Source: CAVRTM01 sp963724015
Lineage (GTDB): Bacteria; Actinomycetota; Actinomycetes; Actinomycetales; Dermatophilaceae
Direction: 5' to 3'
DNA length: 64,000 nt
Assembly: GCA_963724015.1 (NCBI GenBank)
Contig: CAVRTM010000002.1
Coordinates: forward strand, 1-64,000
This document shows, in pieces, positions 36,062 to 44,820 of the stretch. Position 1 is the first letter of the stretch, and every line of letters starts with the position of its first letter. The position numbers and the translations under genes were made by a program. The notes beneath the pieces were generated by a model. That model searched no databases. It saw only the letters and a program-made list of their open reading frames with translations, and had not been told where the DNA came from.

Positions 36062-36969
36062 GCGGGCGCTCCAGGGGTCGTGTCGGTGATGGCGGGACGC
36101 AGCAGGTCGGCGACCTGCGCGTGGGTGGCGAACCAGACGTCGTCGTGGCTGCGGATGTGCTCCAGCAGGGCACGCAGGACGGCAAGCCGGGAACGGTGGC
36201 CGATGATGTGCGGATGCAGGGTCAGCTGGAACAGCCCACCCTCGTCGCGCGCGGCGTCGAACTCGTCGATCCAGATCTGCAGGGCCGACCGCGGGGGCAT
36301 GTACGGCCGCAGCGCGCCGTAGCGGTCCATCATGAAGTACGGCGCGTCGTCGCGGATCCACTCGACCGGGATCTCCACGATGCCCGTGGGCCGGCCGTCC
36401 GCCAGGAGCTCGTACGGTTCGTCGTCGCCCATCAACGAGGAGTCGTAGGCGAACCCGAGCTCGCGGATGATGTCGAGGGTGTTGTCCGAGAAGTCCCAGC
36501 TGGGGGTGCGGATACCCGTCGGGCGGGCTCCGGCGACCTTCTCCAGGGTGTCCAGCGCGCGCCCGGTCAGGTCAAGCTCGTCCTCGCGGCTGAGCAGCAT
36601 GTTGCGCTCGTGAATCCAGCCGTGCACCGCGATCTCGTGGCCGGCGGCGACGTAGGCCTGGGCCTCGTCCGGGTGGAGTAGCGCCGAGACGGCCGGCATG
36701 TAGAACGAGGCCGGGACGTCGTGCTCCGCGAGCATCCTCAGGATCCTCGGCGCCGCCACGCGCGAGCCGTACTCGCCCTGGGCCAGCTTGCCCGGGCTCG
36801 TCTCGCCGTCGCGCAGGGGGATCGTCTCGTGGTCGGAGTCGAACGAGATGGCTACGGCCACCCGCGCGTCCCCCGGCCACCGCTGCGGTGTCAGGCTGCG
36901 ACCGGCACGCACCCGGGCGACGTGTCCGCGCCAGGTGGGTTCGTCCCACTGCCATGGTTCCTGGGTCAT
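36058..36969 (-). CDS. Polysaccharide deacetylase/PuuE-like amidohydrolase
   Basis: 303-residue NodB-fold protein without signal peptide, so cytoplasmic. Motifs: ISFDSDHE (Asp and metal ligand), AVHGWIHERN (H-x3-H), RTPSWDFS, and LHPHIIGHRSR near the C-terminus. This soluble subgroup includes PuuE allantoinases and related C-N hydrolases, so it may open a cyclic amide or deacylate a small molecule, not a glycan. ATG 36969 overlaps the regulator stop (ATGA). It is the first enzyme gene of the operon. Confidence 0.85.
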   Translation of the reverse strand: MTQEPWQWDEPTWRGHVARVRAGRSLTPQRWPGDARVAVAISFDSDHETIPLRDGETSPGKLAQGEYGSRVAAPRILRMLAEHDVPASFYMPAVSALLHPDEAQAYVAAGHEIAVHGWIHERNMLLSREDELDLTGRALDTLEKVAGARPTGIRTPSWDFSDNTLDIIRELGFAYDSSLMGDDEPYELLADGRPTGIVEIPVEWIRDDAPYFMMDRYGALRPYMPPRSALQIWIDEFDAARDEGGLFQLTLHPHIIGHRSRLAVLRALLEHIRSHDDVWFATHAQVADLLRPAITDTTPGAPA

Positions 36970-37982
36970 GTGAGCTCCTTGGTTGAAGGCCTGCCGTCGT
37001 CGTCGATCGGGACCCACGCTCGCTTGAGGGTCTGCACCTGCAGCGTCAGGTCGGCCGACACCACTCCGGGCAGCTCGCCGATCACGTGGGTCGTGTAGTG
37101 GTAGAGGTCGCCGTGGCCGGGCAGGACCCCCTGCACGATGAGGTTGGTCCGTCCGGTGCAGGCACTGACGTAGCGGGTCGAGGGGTGACGGGCCAGCTTC
37201 TCGCCGACCTCGTCCAGGCGGTGCGGCTCGACCGTCAGCCACAGCAGGAACTCCACGTCGTAGCCGATCACCGGGGACTCGAAGACGGCGCGGAAGCGCA
37301 AGCACCCCCTGGTGACCAGAGACTCGACCCGACGCGCCGCTGTTGACTCGCTGATCCCCGTCCGCGCCGCGACGGTCGCGTAGGTCGCCCGGCCGTCCCG
37401 GGCCAGCACCCGCGCGATCTCGAACTCCTTGGGGGTCAGCCGCTCGGGCTCGACCCAGTCCCGGTGGGCGTACCCGGTGACGGCGCCGCCGTTGCGCAGG
37501 ACGGTCGTCGCCGCATCGTCGAACGCCCCGGGGTGCCACTCCTCGAACGCAGTGAACTTCCGGATGACGATCATGGATTGGGACTCGACCACGTCCTCGA
37601 TGCCCTCGAGCCGGCCGACCACGGACATGACGTCGCGGTGGCTGGGCACCACGACCTCGGCAGCGACGTCGAACGAGCCGATCGTGAGCGTGACGAACCG
37701 CGGCGTCGACAGGGCCGCGATGGCGCGGGCCAGCTCCAGAGCCCGGCCCGGCCGGGCCCGGAACCGCATGTAGATGGAGATGCCGAGCCCGCAGCGCAGG
37801 TGGTCGAGCACCCCGGTCACGGCCACGGCGCGCTCCGCGAGCAACTGCTGGCCTCGGCGGGTCACCGTGGACTCCGTGGCCCCGAGGGCAGTGGCGATGT
37901 GCTTCCACGATGCTCGCCCGTTGAGCTGCAGCGCCATGATGATGCGCTGATCGACTTTGTCCACGACGGGGTATTCCGGCAT
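36966..37982 (-). CDS. Lrp/AsnC family regulator with two tandem units
   Basis: 338-residue regulator in which the Lrp unit is duplicated. HTH 1 is near residues 20-48 (GRASWKHIATALGATESTVT) and HTH 2 near 190-220 (GRATYATVAARTGISESTAA). Each is followed by a RAM-like ligand-binding domain, the second ending SADLTLQVQTLKRAW. Tandem Lrp proteins usually control adjacent catabolic genes in response to a small-molecule substrate. First gene of a six-gene operon. Upstream, an AT-rich stretch contains TTGACA on the minus strand (38014-38019), a possible -35 element. Confidence 0.9.
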   Translation of the reverse strand: MPEYPVVDKVDQRIIMALQLNGRASWKHIATALGATESTVTRRGQQLLAERAVAVTGVLDHLRCGLGISIYMRFRARPGRALELARAIAALSTPRFVTLTIGSFDVAAEVVVPSHRDVMSVVGRLEGIEDVVESQSMIVIRKFTAFEEWHPGAFDDAATTVLRNGGAVTGYAHRDWVEPERLTPKEFEIARVLARDGRATYATVAARTGISESTAARRVESLVTRGCLRFRAVFESPVIGYDVEFLLWLTVEPHRLDEVGEKLARHPSTRYVSACTGRTNLIVQGVLPGHGDLYHYTTHVIGELPGVVSADLTLQVQTLKRAWVPIDDDGRPSTKELT

Positions 37983-38251
37983 GTCGGCAACTCTCGGTGC
38001 TGGATCCCGTCATTGTCAAGGGTCTGGATGCAGCAATAACCCACATTCGTCTTTTTTCTGAACCAGCCAGGGTGCTGCCGGCGACCGGTCGGCGACCACG
38101 GAAGTGCTGCCGGTGAGCACCTGGCAAACCCCAGCCACCAACTCGGGCACGCCTGGCCGATGCTGGGGCCGGGCCTTGCCGCTCGCGGAACCATCAGCTC
38201 TGCCGGGTCCCAGAGTGCGCGGCTCGTCGGCACCTCGAGCGGCCGGACGGG

Positions 38252-41035
38252 TCAGCGGGTGACCTGCTCCAGCAGTTCCAGCAGGTGCACATAATCCTGC
38301 CCCGTGGCCCGGCTCATGCCGATCTCACAGGTGCGGTTCACCGAGGCGTACGCGTCGTGCTCACGACTGGTGACCTCGGCCGCCTCACGCGCGGTGGCCG
38401 AGGCGGTGAGCTCGGGGTGGAGCAGGCCGCGGTCGCCCGCGAAGGCGCAGCAACCCCAGCTCACCGGCACCGTCACCTCCCCGGCGATGGCTGCCGCGAC
38501 GACCGTGGCGGCGGCGTTGGTGCCGAGCTGGGTCGAGGAGCAGGTGTGGTGGAGCGCGAGCGAGCCCAGGGGTGCGGTCACGGTGAGCCCTGGCAGCAGC
38601 CGCTCCGCGGCGAACTCGACAGCGTCGACGAACCTCAGCCCGGACCACCTGCCTGCCGGGTCCTCCGCCAGCCGGCGCATGGTCACCAGCCCCTCCGTGC
38701 AGGACGATGCGTCGCACACCACCGGCAGCCGCCCCTCGTCGGTCGCCGTCCACAGAGCCGGCAGCACCAGCTCGGTCATCCGGTCGTGGCCACGACCGAG
38801 CCCCTTGGACTTCCACGGCGTGCCGCAGCACATCGAGGCGATCTCCTGCGGCACCCGGACGCTCACGCCGACGCGCTCACACAGCCGCAGGAACGCTGTG
38901 GACACACCCGGTTGGTCCGCTGCGGGGCCGAACATCGTGCCGATGCAGGCGGGGAAGAACACCGCCTCGGCGTCCGGCGCCACCACCGGCCGCCGCGCCA
39001 CGCCGCCGCGAGGGAGCCCCGCGGCGTACAGCGGGGCTCTGTCGTGGCCGAGGACACGGCGGCTCAGCCGGGTCACGCCGGCAGCCGCACCGGGCACGGC
39101 CCCGGCCACGGTGAGGGCGGCGCCGGCCCCTTGGGTCACCGACGCCCAGCGACGGGCCGCGCTGTCCCACAAGGCGTTCTGCACCGGGCCCACCCGCTCG
39201 GCCCTCAACCGCCGGACCAGGTCGCCGGTGTTGATCTCGACCGGGCAGGCGACCTGGCACATCCCGTCCACGGCACAGGTGTCGAGCCCCTCGTAGCCGT
39301 AGTCCGCCTCCAGCTCGGCGACCAGCCGGTGGTCGCCGGCGGCACGGGCACCGGCCAGCTCCCGGCGCAGGACGATCCGCTGGCGTGGGGTCAGCGTGAG
39401 GTGCTGGCTCGGGCACGACGGCTCGCAGTAGCCGCACTCGACGCAGCGGTCGACCTCGGGCTCGACCGTCGGGGCCTGCTTCAGGTCGCGGACGTACGAC
39501 GTGGGGTCGTCCGACAGCACCACCCCCGGGCTGAGGATGCCGCGCGGGTCGAAGAGCGTCTTGATCCGGCACATCACGTCGTGCAGCTCGTCGCCGTACT
39601 GGCGGCGCACGAAGGGCGCCATGATCCGGCCCGTGCCGTGCTCGGCCTTCAACGAGCCGTGGTGGTCCAGGACGACGTCGACCATGTCCTCCGTGAACCG
39701 CTGGTAGCGCTCGAGGTTGGCCGGGTCCTCGAACGACTCGTTGAGCATGAAGTGGATGTTGCCGTCCTTCGCGTGGCCGAAGATCACGCTCTCCTTGTAG
39801 GAGTGGCGGTCGAACAGCTCCAGCAGGCTCTGGCACGTGCCGAGCAACGCGGGCACCGGCACGACGACGTCCTCGAGCAGGGCCGTGGTGCCGCTCGGGC
39901 GGGCACCGGCCACCGAGGTGTAGAGGCCCTTGCGGATGCTCCAGAGCGCCGCGCGCTCGCGCGGGTCGGCGGTGAGGGACACCGGCGCGGTGACGTCGAG
40001 ATCGGCCAGGATCCCGACCGTCGCGGCCCGCTGGTCGGCCACCTCCTCGGGCGTCTGGGCGAGGTACTCGATGAGGAAGGCCGCCTGGTCCTCGACGTGC
40101 AGGGCGGACAGGGCCGGCGTGCTCTCACGCAGCCCCTGCGCCACCCGCAGGGACGTGGCGTCCATCAGCTCGATCGTCGCGAGCCCGGCGCCGACCAGGT
40201 CGGGCAGCGCGCCGGTGGCGGCCTGCAACGTGGGGAAGATCGCCAGGCCTGTGGCCGCCGCGGGAAGGGCCGGCACCGTGCGGAACGTCGCCTCGGCGAT
40301 GAACGCCAGCGTGCCCTCGCTGCCCACCACGAGGTGGGTGAGGATGTCGACGGGCCGGTCGTGGTCCAGCAGGGCGTTGATGCCGTAGCCCATCGTGTTC
40401 TTCATCGAGAACTGCTGGCGCACGGTGCGGACGGACTCCTCGTTGCCGCGGACGCGGTCACGGAGCTGCGACAGGCCCTGCCACAGCTCGGGCTCGTCGT
40501 GGCGAAGCCGCTCGTCGGCGTCGACGGCTGCGCTGTCGACGACCGTGCCGCTGGGCAGCACGACCACGAGGGAGTCAAGGGTGCGGTAGGTGTTCTGCTC
40601 CGTCCCGCACGCCATCCCGCTGGAGTTGTTGGCCACGACCCCGCCGATGGTGCAGGCGATCTCGCTGGCCGGGTCGGGCCCGAGCTTGCGGCCGTGAGGT
40701 GCGAGGTGGGCGTTGACGGTGCGGACCGTCGCGCCGGGCTGCACCCGCACCCGGGCCCCACCGTCCAGGACCTGCACCGTCCGGAACGCTGCGCGCGTGT
40801 CGGCGAGGATCCCCCAGGTGACGCCCTGGCCGGACAGGCTGGTGCCGCCGGAGCGGAAGGTCAGCGGCACGCCGCTCTCGTGGCTGGCGCGGAACAGCGC
40901 CGCCACGTCAGCGGCCGTGCGCGGGGTGGCCACCGACTCGGGGACCAGCAGGTAGTGCGAGGCGTCGTGGGCCATCTTGAGCCGATCCGTGGCCCGGGTG
41001 CTGGTCGGCACCCCCGTGTGCGTGGTCGTGCCCAT
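38252..41035 (-). CDS. FAD/Fe-S D-2-hydroxyacid dehydrogenase (DLD-type fusion)
   Basis: 927-residue fusion. The N-terminal FAD-binding type 4 domain has FRSGGTSLSGQG, GPDPASEIACTIGGVVANNS and EHGTGRIMAPF. Two ferredoxin-like clusters follow, near residue 535 (CVECGYCEPSCP) and near 590 (CAVDGMCQVACP). Two CCG-type cysteine-rich modules lie near 735 (CCGTPWKS) and 860 (CCAFAGDRG). This is the architecture of respiratory D-lactate/D-2-hydroxyglutarate dehydrogenases that feed electrons to quinone. Strong ribosome site GGGAGGAG before ATG 41035. Confidence 0.92.
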   Translation of the reverse strand: MGTTTHTGVPTSTRATDRLKMAHDASHYLLVPESVATPRTAADVAALFRASHESGVPLTFRSGGTSLSGQGVTWGILADTRAAFRTVQVLDGGARVRVQPGATVRTVNAHLAPHGRKLGPDPASEIACTIGGVVANNSSGMACGTEQNTYRTLDSLVVVLPSGTVVDSAAVDADERLRHDEPELWQGLSQLRDRVRGNEESVRTVRQQFSMKNTMGYGINALLDHDRPVDILTHLVVGSEGTLAFIAEATFRTVPALPAAATGLAIFPTLQAATGALPDLVGAGLATIELMDATSLRVAQGLRESTPALSALHVEDQAAFLIEYLAQTPEEVADQRAATVGILADLDVTAPVSLTADPRERAALWSIRKGLYTSVAGARPSGTTALLEDVVVPVPALLGTCQSLLELFDRHSYKESVIFGHAKDGNIHFMLNESFEDPANLERYQRFTEDMVDVVLDHHGSLKAEHGTGRIMAPFVRRQYGDELHDVMCRIKTLFDPRGILSPGVVLSDDPTSYVRDLKQAPTVEPEVDRCVECGYCEPSCPSQHLTLTPRQRIVLRRELAGARAAGDHRLVAELEADYGYEGLDTCAVDGMCQVACPVEINTGDLVRRLRAERVGPVQNALWDSAARRWASVTQGAGAALTVAGAVPGAAAGVTRLSRRVLGHDRAPLYAAGLPRGGVARRPVVAPDAEAVFFPACIGTMFGPAADQPGVSTAFLRLCERVGVSVRVPQEIASMCCGTPWKSKGLGRGHDRMTELVLPALWTATDEGRLPVVCDASSCTEGLVTMRRLAEDPAGRWSGLRFVDAVEFAAERLLPGLTVTAPLGSLALHHTCSSTQLGTNAAATVVAAAIAGEVTVPVSWGCCAFAGDRGLLHPELTASATAREAAEVTSREHDAYASVNRTCEIGMSRATGQDYVHLLELLEQVTR

Positions 41036-41152
41036 GTCCGCTCCTCCCGCCGGTGACGTGCTGCCAGCAGGGCCGCCGACGACGCCGGTCCCAGCGTGCC
41101 ACGGCCCGCGGACACCCTCTCGCCCACCCGGTGGTGCTGCGCGCGACAGGGT

Positions 41153-42268
41153 TCAGTGCGCTGCGGCAGGGAACGCGGGCCGGGCTCCCGCGTCGGCTCC
41201 GGTGCCGTCGACCGCCTGGTACTGCCAGGCGAACGACCCGTCAGGGTGCAGCGACAGGGCGAGCCAGCCGTGGGTGTCGGCGAATCGCTTGGCGATGAAC
41301 CGCGGGCTGTCGCGGAACGGCCGCAGCCCCAGTCCCCCGGTGGACACGTTGAAGCTCGTCGTCCCCTGGCCCGCGTTCGGGGTGCAGGCACCGGAGCTCA
41401 GCACCGGGCACGTGCGCTCGTAGTTGTGCTGGCTCGCGGACAGGGTGACGCGGACGTCGTACCGGTCCAGGACGTCCACCCACGGCTTGACGTCCAGGTC
41501 GCGGGCGTGACGGTCGGTCCTGGAGGTGAAGTAGGGGTCGTGGTAGGCCACGAGCAGGTGCTTGCCCCGCGCCCTGGCCTTCTGGAGGTCGGTGCTCAAG
41601 GTGGCAGTCATGGCCCGTGCCCTGTCCGGGGCGTAGCGCCACAACGCGGTGGGCAGGCCAACCAGGTGCCACGTGCCGATGTCGCGGGACCAGAAGTCAC
41701 CGGGGCCGACCGATGCGCCGCGGGCGCGCACCAGGGCGGACGGGCCGGTGGTCTGGCCGGGGCAGGTGCCGGCGAAGTACTGCCGGTAGCCCTGTTCGTT
41801 GGTGATCCCGGTCCAGTCGTGCGTCGGGCCGGCGATGTGAAGCATCCGCGGCAGGAGCAGTCCCCAGAGCTTGTCGAAGCCTCCGGTCAGGGCGGCGCAG
41901 GTGCCGACGGTGTACTGGTAGTCGCCCAGCCCGAAGACGTAGTCCGGGCTGGCCGCGATGATCGAGGCCGCCACCCGGCCGGAGGCCGACTTCGGTGACG
42001 CCTCGCCCGCGTGGTTGATGTCGCCCACGGCCGCCAGGACGACGGCTCCGGGCACGACCGGGACAGGCGGGGTCGCCGTCGGTGTCGCCGGGGACGAGGG
42101 CGACGTGGTGGACGCACCCGAGGCGCCGGTGGGCGCACCGGTGGAGGCCGCGGTCGGCGAGGCGAAGCTGTCCAGGACCGGGTCCGCGGACCCGGAGCAC
42201 CCGCACACAGCGGTCAGCACACAGGCAACCAGGACAGCCACCCCGCTGCCGCGTGCGAACAAACCCAA
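41153..42268 (-). CDS. Metallophosphoesterase lipoprotein with altered motifs
   Basis: 371-residue exported protein: signal with lipobox-like VCGC (Cys24), Ser/Thr/Pro linker to about residue 75, then a purple-acid-phosphatase-like domain. Motifs in order: AVGDINHAG, GLGDYQY, GPTHDW (where GNHD/E is usual), AYHDPYF and SASQHNYERTCP (where GHxHxYER is usual). The layout is preserved but several metal-ligand residues differ, so activity is uncertain. A strong hairpin precedes it, separating it from katE. Confidence 0.82.
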   Translation of the reverse strand: MGLFARGSGVAVLVACVLTAVCGCSGSADPVLDSFASPTAASTGAPTGASGASTTSPSSPATPTATPPVPVVPGAVVLAAVGDINHAGEASPKSASGRVAASIIAASPDYVFGLGDYQYTVGTCAALTGGFDKLWGLLLPRMLHIAGPTHDWTGITNEQGYRQYFAGTCPGQTTGPSALVRARGASVGPGDFWSRDIGTWHLVGLPTALWRYAPDRARAMTATLSTDLQKARARGKHLLVAYHDPYFTSRTDRHARDLDVKPWVDVLDRYDVRVTLSASQHNYERTCPVLSSGACTPNAGQGTTSFNVSTGGLGLRPFRDSPRFIAKRFADTHGWLALSLHPDGSFAWQYQAVDGTGADAGARPAFPAAAH

Positions 42269-42392
42269 AGTGGACCCCCGCGGGGTGTCGTCGTCGAACT
42301 GCCGGATCCCTGAGGGTCCATGCTGGCATGGGAACCGGCGCTGGCACCCCCGAACCGGCGAGAAGGTCCCTGACGCGCCTTCCGCGTGGAAC

Positions 42393-42429
42393 GGCCCCCG
42401 CCCGGTCCGTCAAGGACCGTGCGGGGGCC
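42393..42429 (-). terminator. Hairpin terminator downstream of katE
   Basis: GGCCCCCGC (42393-42401) pairs with GCGGGGGCC (42421-42429), and inside it CGGTCC (42403-42408) pairs with GGACCG (42414-42419) around a GTCAA loop. The very stable stem lies 32 bases past the katE stop and before the metallophosphoesterase, consistent with termination of katE. Confidence 0.7.
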
Positions 42430-42460
42430 TTCGCACCAGGCCGGCGCGCTGACCTGCGGG

Positions 42461-44662
42461 TCAGCTCACCTGGACCGGGAAACGGTGCCACACGCGGTGC
42501 TCGGCGAGCAGCTCCACCACCTGCTCCAGCATCCGCGTGGCGTCCTGCTCGACCACGACACCGGGGGCGTCCGTGGGGAAGCCGACCGCCGCCAGCGCCT
42601 CCTCGGCGCCGCCCCAGCCGCCGATGACCTTGACGTGCCGGAACGCCTCCTCCAGCAGCCGGTACATCTTCGGCGCCGGTGCGGGCGAGCCCGCCACGAC
42701 GACCGCGTCGAACTCGGTCGACCGGGTCGTCAGCAGGGTGCGCTGGACGATGACCGGGTCGCCGGCCCCGGCCGTGAGCGTGCCGCCGTGCGGGGCGATC
42801 ACCAGCGCCTGCATGCCGGCCGCCACGATCGAGTTCTGCAGGTCGGTCACCTCGGCCAGGTTGCTGGACTCGTCGGCGATGATCCCGATGATCCGGCCGC
42901 TGGTCGGCCACTGCCGGCCGACCTGGCTCAGGGCCGGGCTCGGGTCGACGTCGGCCACGTCCACCGTCGCCTTCGGCGCGGGCAGGCCCAGCCCCTCGGC
43001 GACCGCGGCGGTGAGGTCGGCATCGACGTTGGCGAGCACCCCGAGCATCCGCACCTTGACGGTCTGCTCGTAGCACTTGCCCAGCTCGAACGTGAGGGCG
43101 TCGATGATGTGGTCGCGCTCCACGTCGCTGAGGCTGCGGTAGAACAACCGGGCCTGGCTGAAGTGGTCGTCGAACGACGCCGGAGCCGTGCGGGCCTTGA
43201 CCCCCTCGACCGGCTGGGCCACCTCGACGTAGCCGCCCTTGCCCGGGTCCGCCACGAACGGCACGCCGCCGTCGAGCGAGTTCGGCTTGTACGGCGCGAC
43301 GCCCGCGTGGACGGCGGTCTGGTGGTAGCCGTCGCGGAACATGTCGTTGGTGGGCACGTGCGGGCGGTTGATCGGCAGCTGGCCGAAGTTCGGGCCACCC
43401 AGACGGGTGAGCTGGGTGTCCAGGTAGGAGAACAGCCGTCCCTGCAGCAGCGGGTCGTCGGTCGGGTCGATGCCGGGGACGAGGTGCCCCAGGTGGAAGG
43501 CCGCCTGCTCGGTCTCGGCGAAGAAGTTGACCGTGTTGGCGTTGAGCGTCATCAGCCCGACCGGCTGCACCGGCACCAGCTCCTCGGGCACCAGCTTGGT
43601 CGGGTCGAGCAGGTCGATCCCCTCGAACATCTGGTCGGGGTCGTCCGGCATGACCTGCAGGCCGAGCTCCCACTGCGGGAAGGCACCGGCCTCGATCGCG
43701 TCGGTGAGGTCGCGACGGTGGAAGTCGGGGTCCATCCCCGCGATGATCTGCGCCTCCTCCCACACCAGGGAGTGCACCCCGAGCCTCGGCTTCCAGTGGA
43801 ACTTCACCAGCGAGGTGTTGCCCTCGGCGTCAGACAGCCGGAAGGTGTGGACCCCGAAGCCCTCCATCGTCCGGTAGGACCGCGGGATGCCGCGGTCGGA
43901 CATGTTCCACAGCACGTGGTGGGTCGCCTCGGTGTGCAGCGACACGAAGTCCCAGAAGGTGTCGTGGGCGCTCTGGGCCTGCGGGATCTCGCGGTCGGGG
44001 TGCGGCTTGGCCGCGTGGATCACGTCGGGGAACTTGATCGCGTCCTGGATGAAGAACACCGGCATGTTGTTGCCGACGAGGTCGAAGGTGCCCTCGTCGG
44101 TGTAGAACTTGGTCGCGAAGCCCCGGGTGTCCCGGACGGTGTCGGCCGACCCCCGCGAGCCCAGCACGGTGGAGAACCGCACGAACACGGGAGTGGTGAC
44201 GTCCGGGGCGAGGAATCCGGCGCGGGTCACCGAGGCGGCCGTGCCGTAGGACCGGAAGACGCCGTGCGCGCCGGTGCCACGGGCGTGCACGACCCGCTCG
44301 GGGATGCGCTCGTGGTCGAAGTGCGTGATCTTCTCGCGAAGGTGGTGGTCCTGCAGCAGCGTCGGGCCGCGCGTCCCCGCCTTGAGCGAGTGGTCGGTGT
44401 CGGTCAGCCGGAGCCCCTGGCCGGTCGTGAGGTAGGCACCGCCCTGGGCGCGCGAGTCCTCCGGCGCCCCGGTGGGCTTGCCGGTCGGCGACACCGCCTC
44501 CGGCGGTCGCTGGTCGGGCTTGGGCGGCGCCGGGTCGCGCGGCGTCGTCGGCTCCTCCAGCGCGGGCGGTTCGGGAGCCGGCACGCCTGGTACGGCGGCC
44601 GAGGGGGCCTTCTCCTCCGCCTCCGGGGCTGTGCGGTCGCGGGTCGGGTCAGCAGCAGTCAT
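42461..44662 (-). CDS. katE: Large-subunit catalase HPII type
   Basis: 733-residue clade II catalase. A long Pro/Ala/Glu-rich N-terminal arm (residues 1-75) precedes the core. Core sites: distal His in RVVHARGTGAHG, distal Asn in DLVGNNMPVFF and the haem-ligand Tyr in GRLFSYLDTQ. A C-terminal flavodoxin/DJ-1-like domain (about residues 570-733, GRIIGIIADESSN, DAVVVAGSPAP) marks the large subunit class. Disproportionates hydrogen peroxide; in other bacteria KatE is a stationary-phase or stress catalase. It follows katA on the same strand but each has its own terminator. Confidence 0.94.
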   Translation of the reverse strand: MTAADPTRDRTAPEAEEKAPSAAVPGVPAPEPPALEEPTTPRDPAPPKPDQRPPEAVSPTGKPTGAPEDSRAQGGAYLTTGQGLRLTDTDHSLKAGTRGPTLLQDHHLREKITHFDHERIPERVVHARGTGAHGVFRSYGTAASVTRAGFLAPDVTTPVFVRFSTVLGSRGSADTVRDTRGFATKFYTDEGTFDLVGNNMPVFFIQDAIKFPDVIHAAKPHPDREIPQAQSAHDTFWDFVSLHTEATHHVLWNMSDRGIPRSYRTMEGFGVHTFRLSDAEGNTSLVKFHWKPRLGVHSLVWEEAQIIAGMDPDFHRRDLTDAIEAGAFPQWELGLQVMPDDPDQMFEGIDLLDPTKLVPEELVPVQPVGLMTLNANTVNFFAETEQAAFHLGHLVPGIDPTDDPLLQGRLFSYLDTQLTRLGGPNFGQLPINRPHVPTNDMFRDGYHQTAVHAGVAPYKPNSLDGGVPFVADPGKGGYVEVAQPVEGVKARTAPASFDDHFSQARLFYRSLSDVERDHIIDALTFELGKCYEQTVKVRMLGVLANVDADLTAAVAEGLGLPAPKATVDVADVDPSPALSQVGRQWPTSGRIIGIIADESSNLAEVTDLQNSIVAAGMQALVIAPHGGTLTAGAGDPVIVQRTLLTTRSTEFDAVVVAGSPAPAPKMYRLLEEAFRHVKVIGGWGGAEEALAAVGFPTDAPGVVVEQDATRMLEQVVELLAEHRVWHRFPVQVS

Positions 44663-44748
44663 GACGCTCCACTTCTCGGGACAAGTCGTGAACTTCCTCC
44701 CTACCCCGACCTCGGCAGGTCCACGCCCACCGTGCCGTGGGAAACGGC

Positions 44749-44780
44749 AGCCGCCCCGGCCCACCAGGGCCGGGGCGGCT
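44749..44780 (-). terminator. Hairpin terminator downstream of katA
   Basis: A 14-bp perfect stem, AGCCGCCCCGGCCC (44749-44762) against its complement (44767-44780), closes an ACCA loop. It begins 41 bases past the katA stop and lies upstream of katE, so furA-katA and katE should be separate transcripts. Confidence 0.75.
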
Positions 44781-44820
44781 GGAACTCGCCGTACGCTGCG
44801 CGGTCGGACGCGCGGGAGGG

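Noticed and set aside
38014..38019. TTGACA as a firm -35 promoter element for the Lrp operon
   Set aside because: No acceptable -10 lies at 16-18 bases, so I mention it only as a possibility in the regulator entry.
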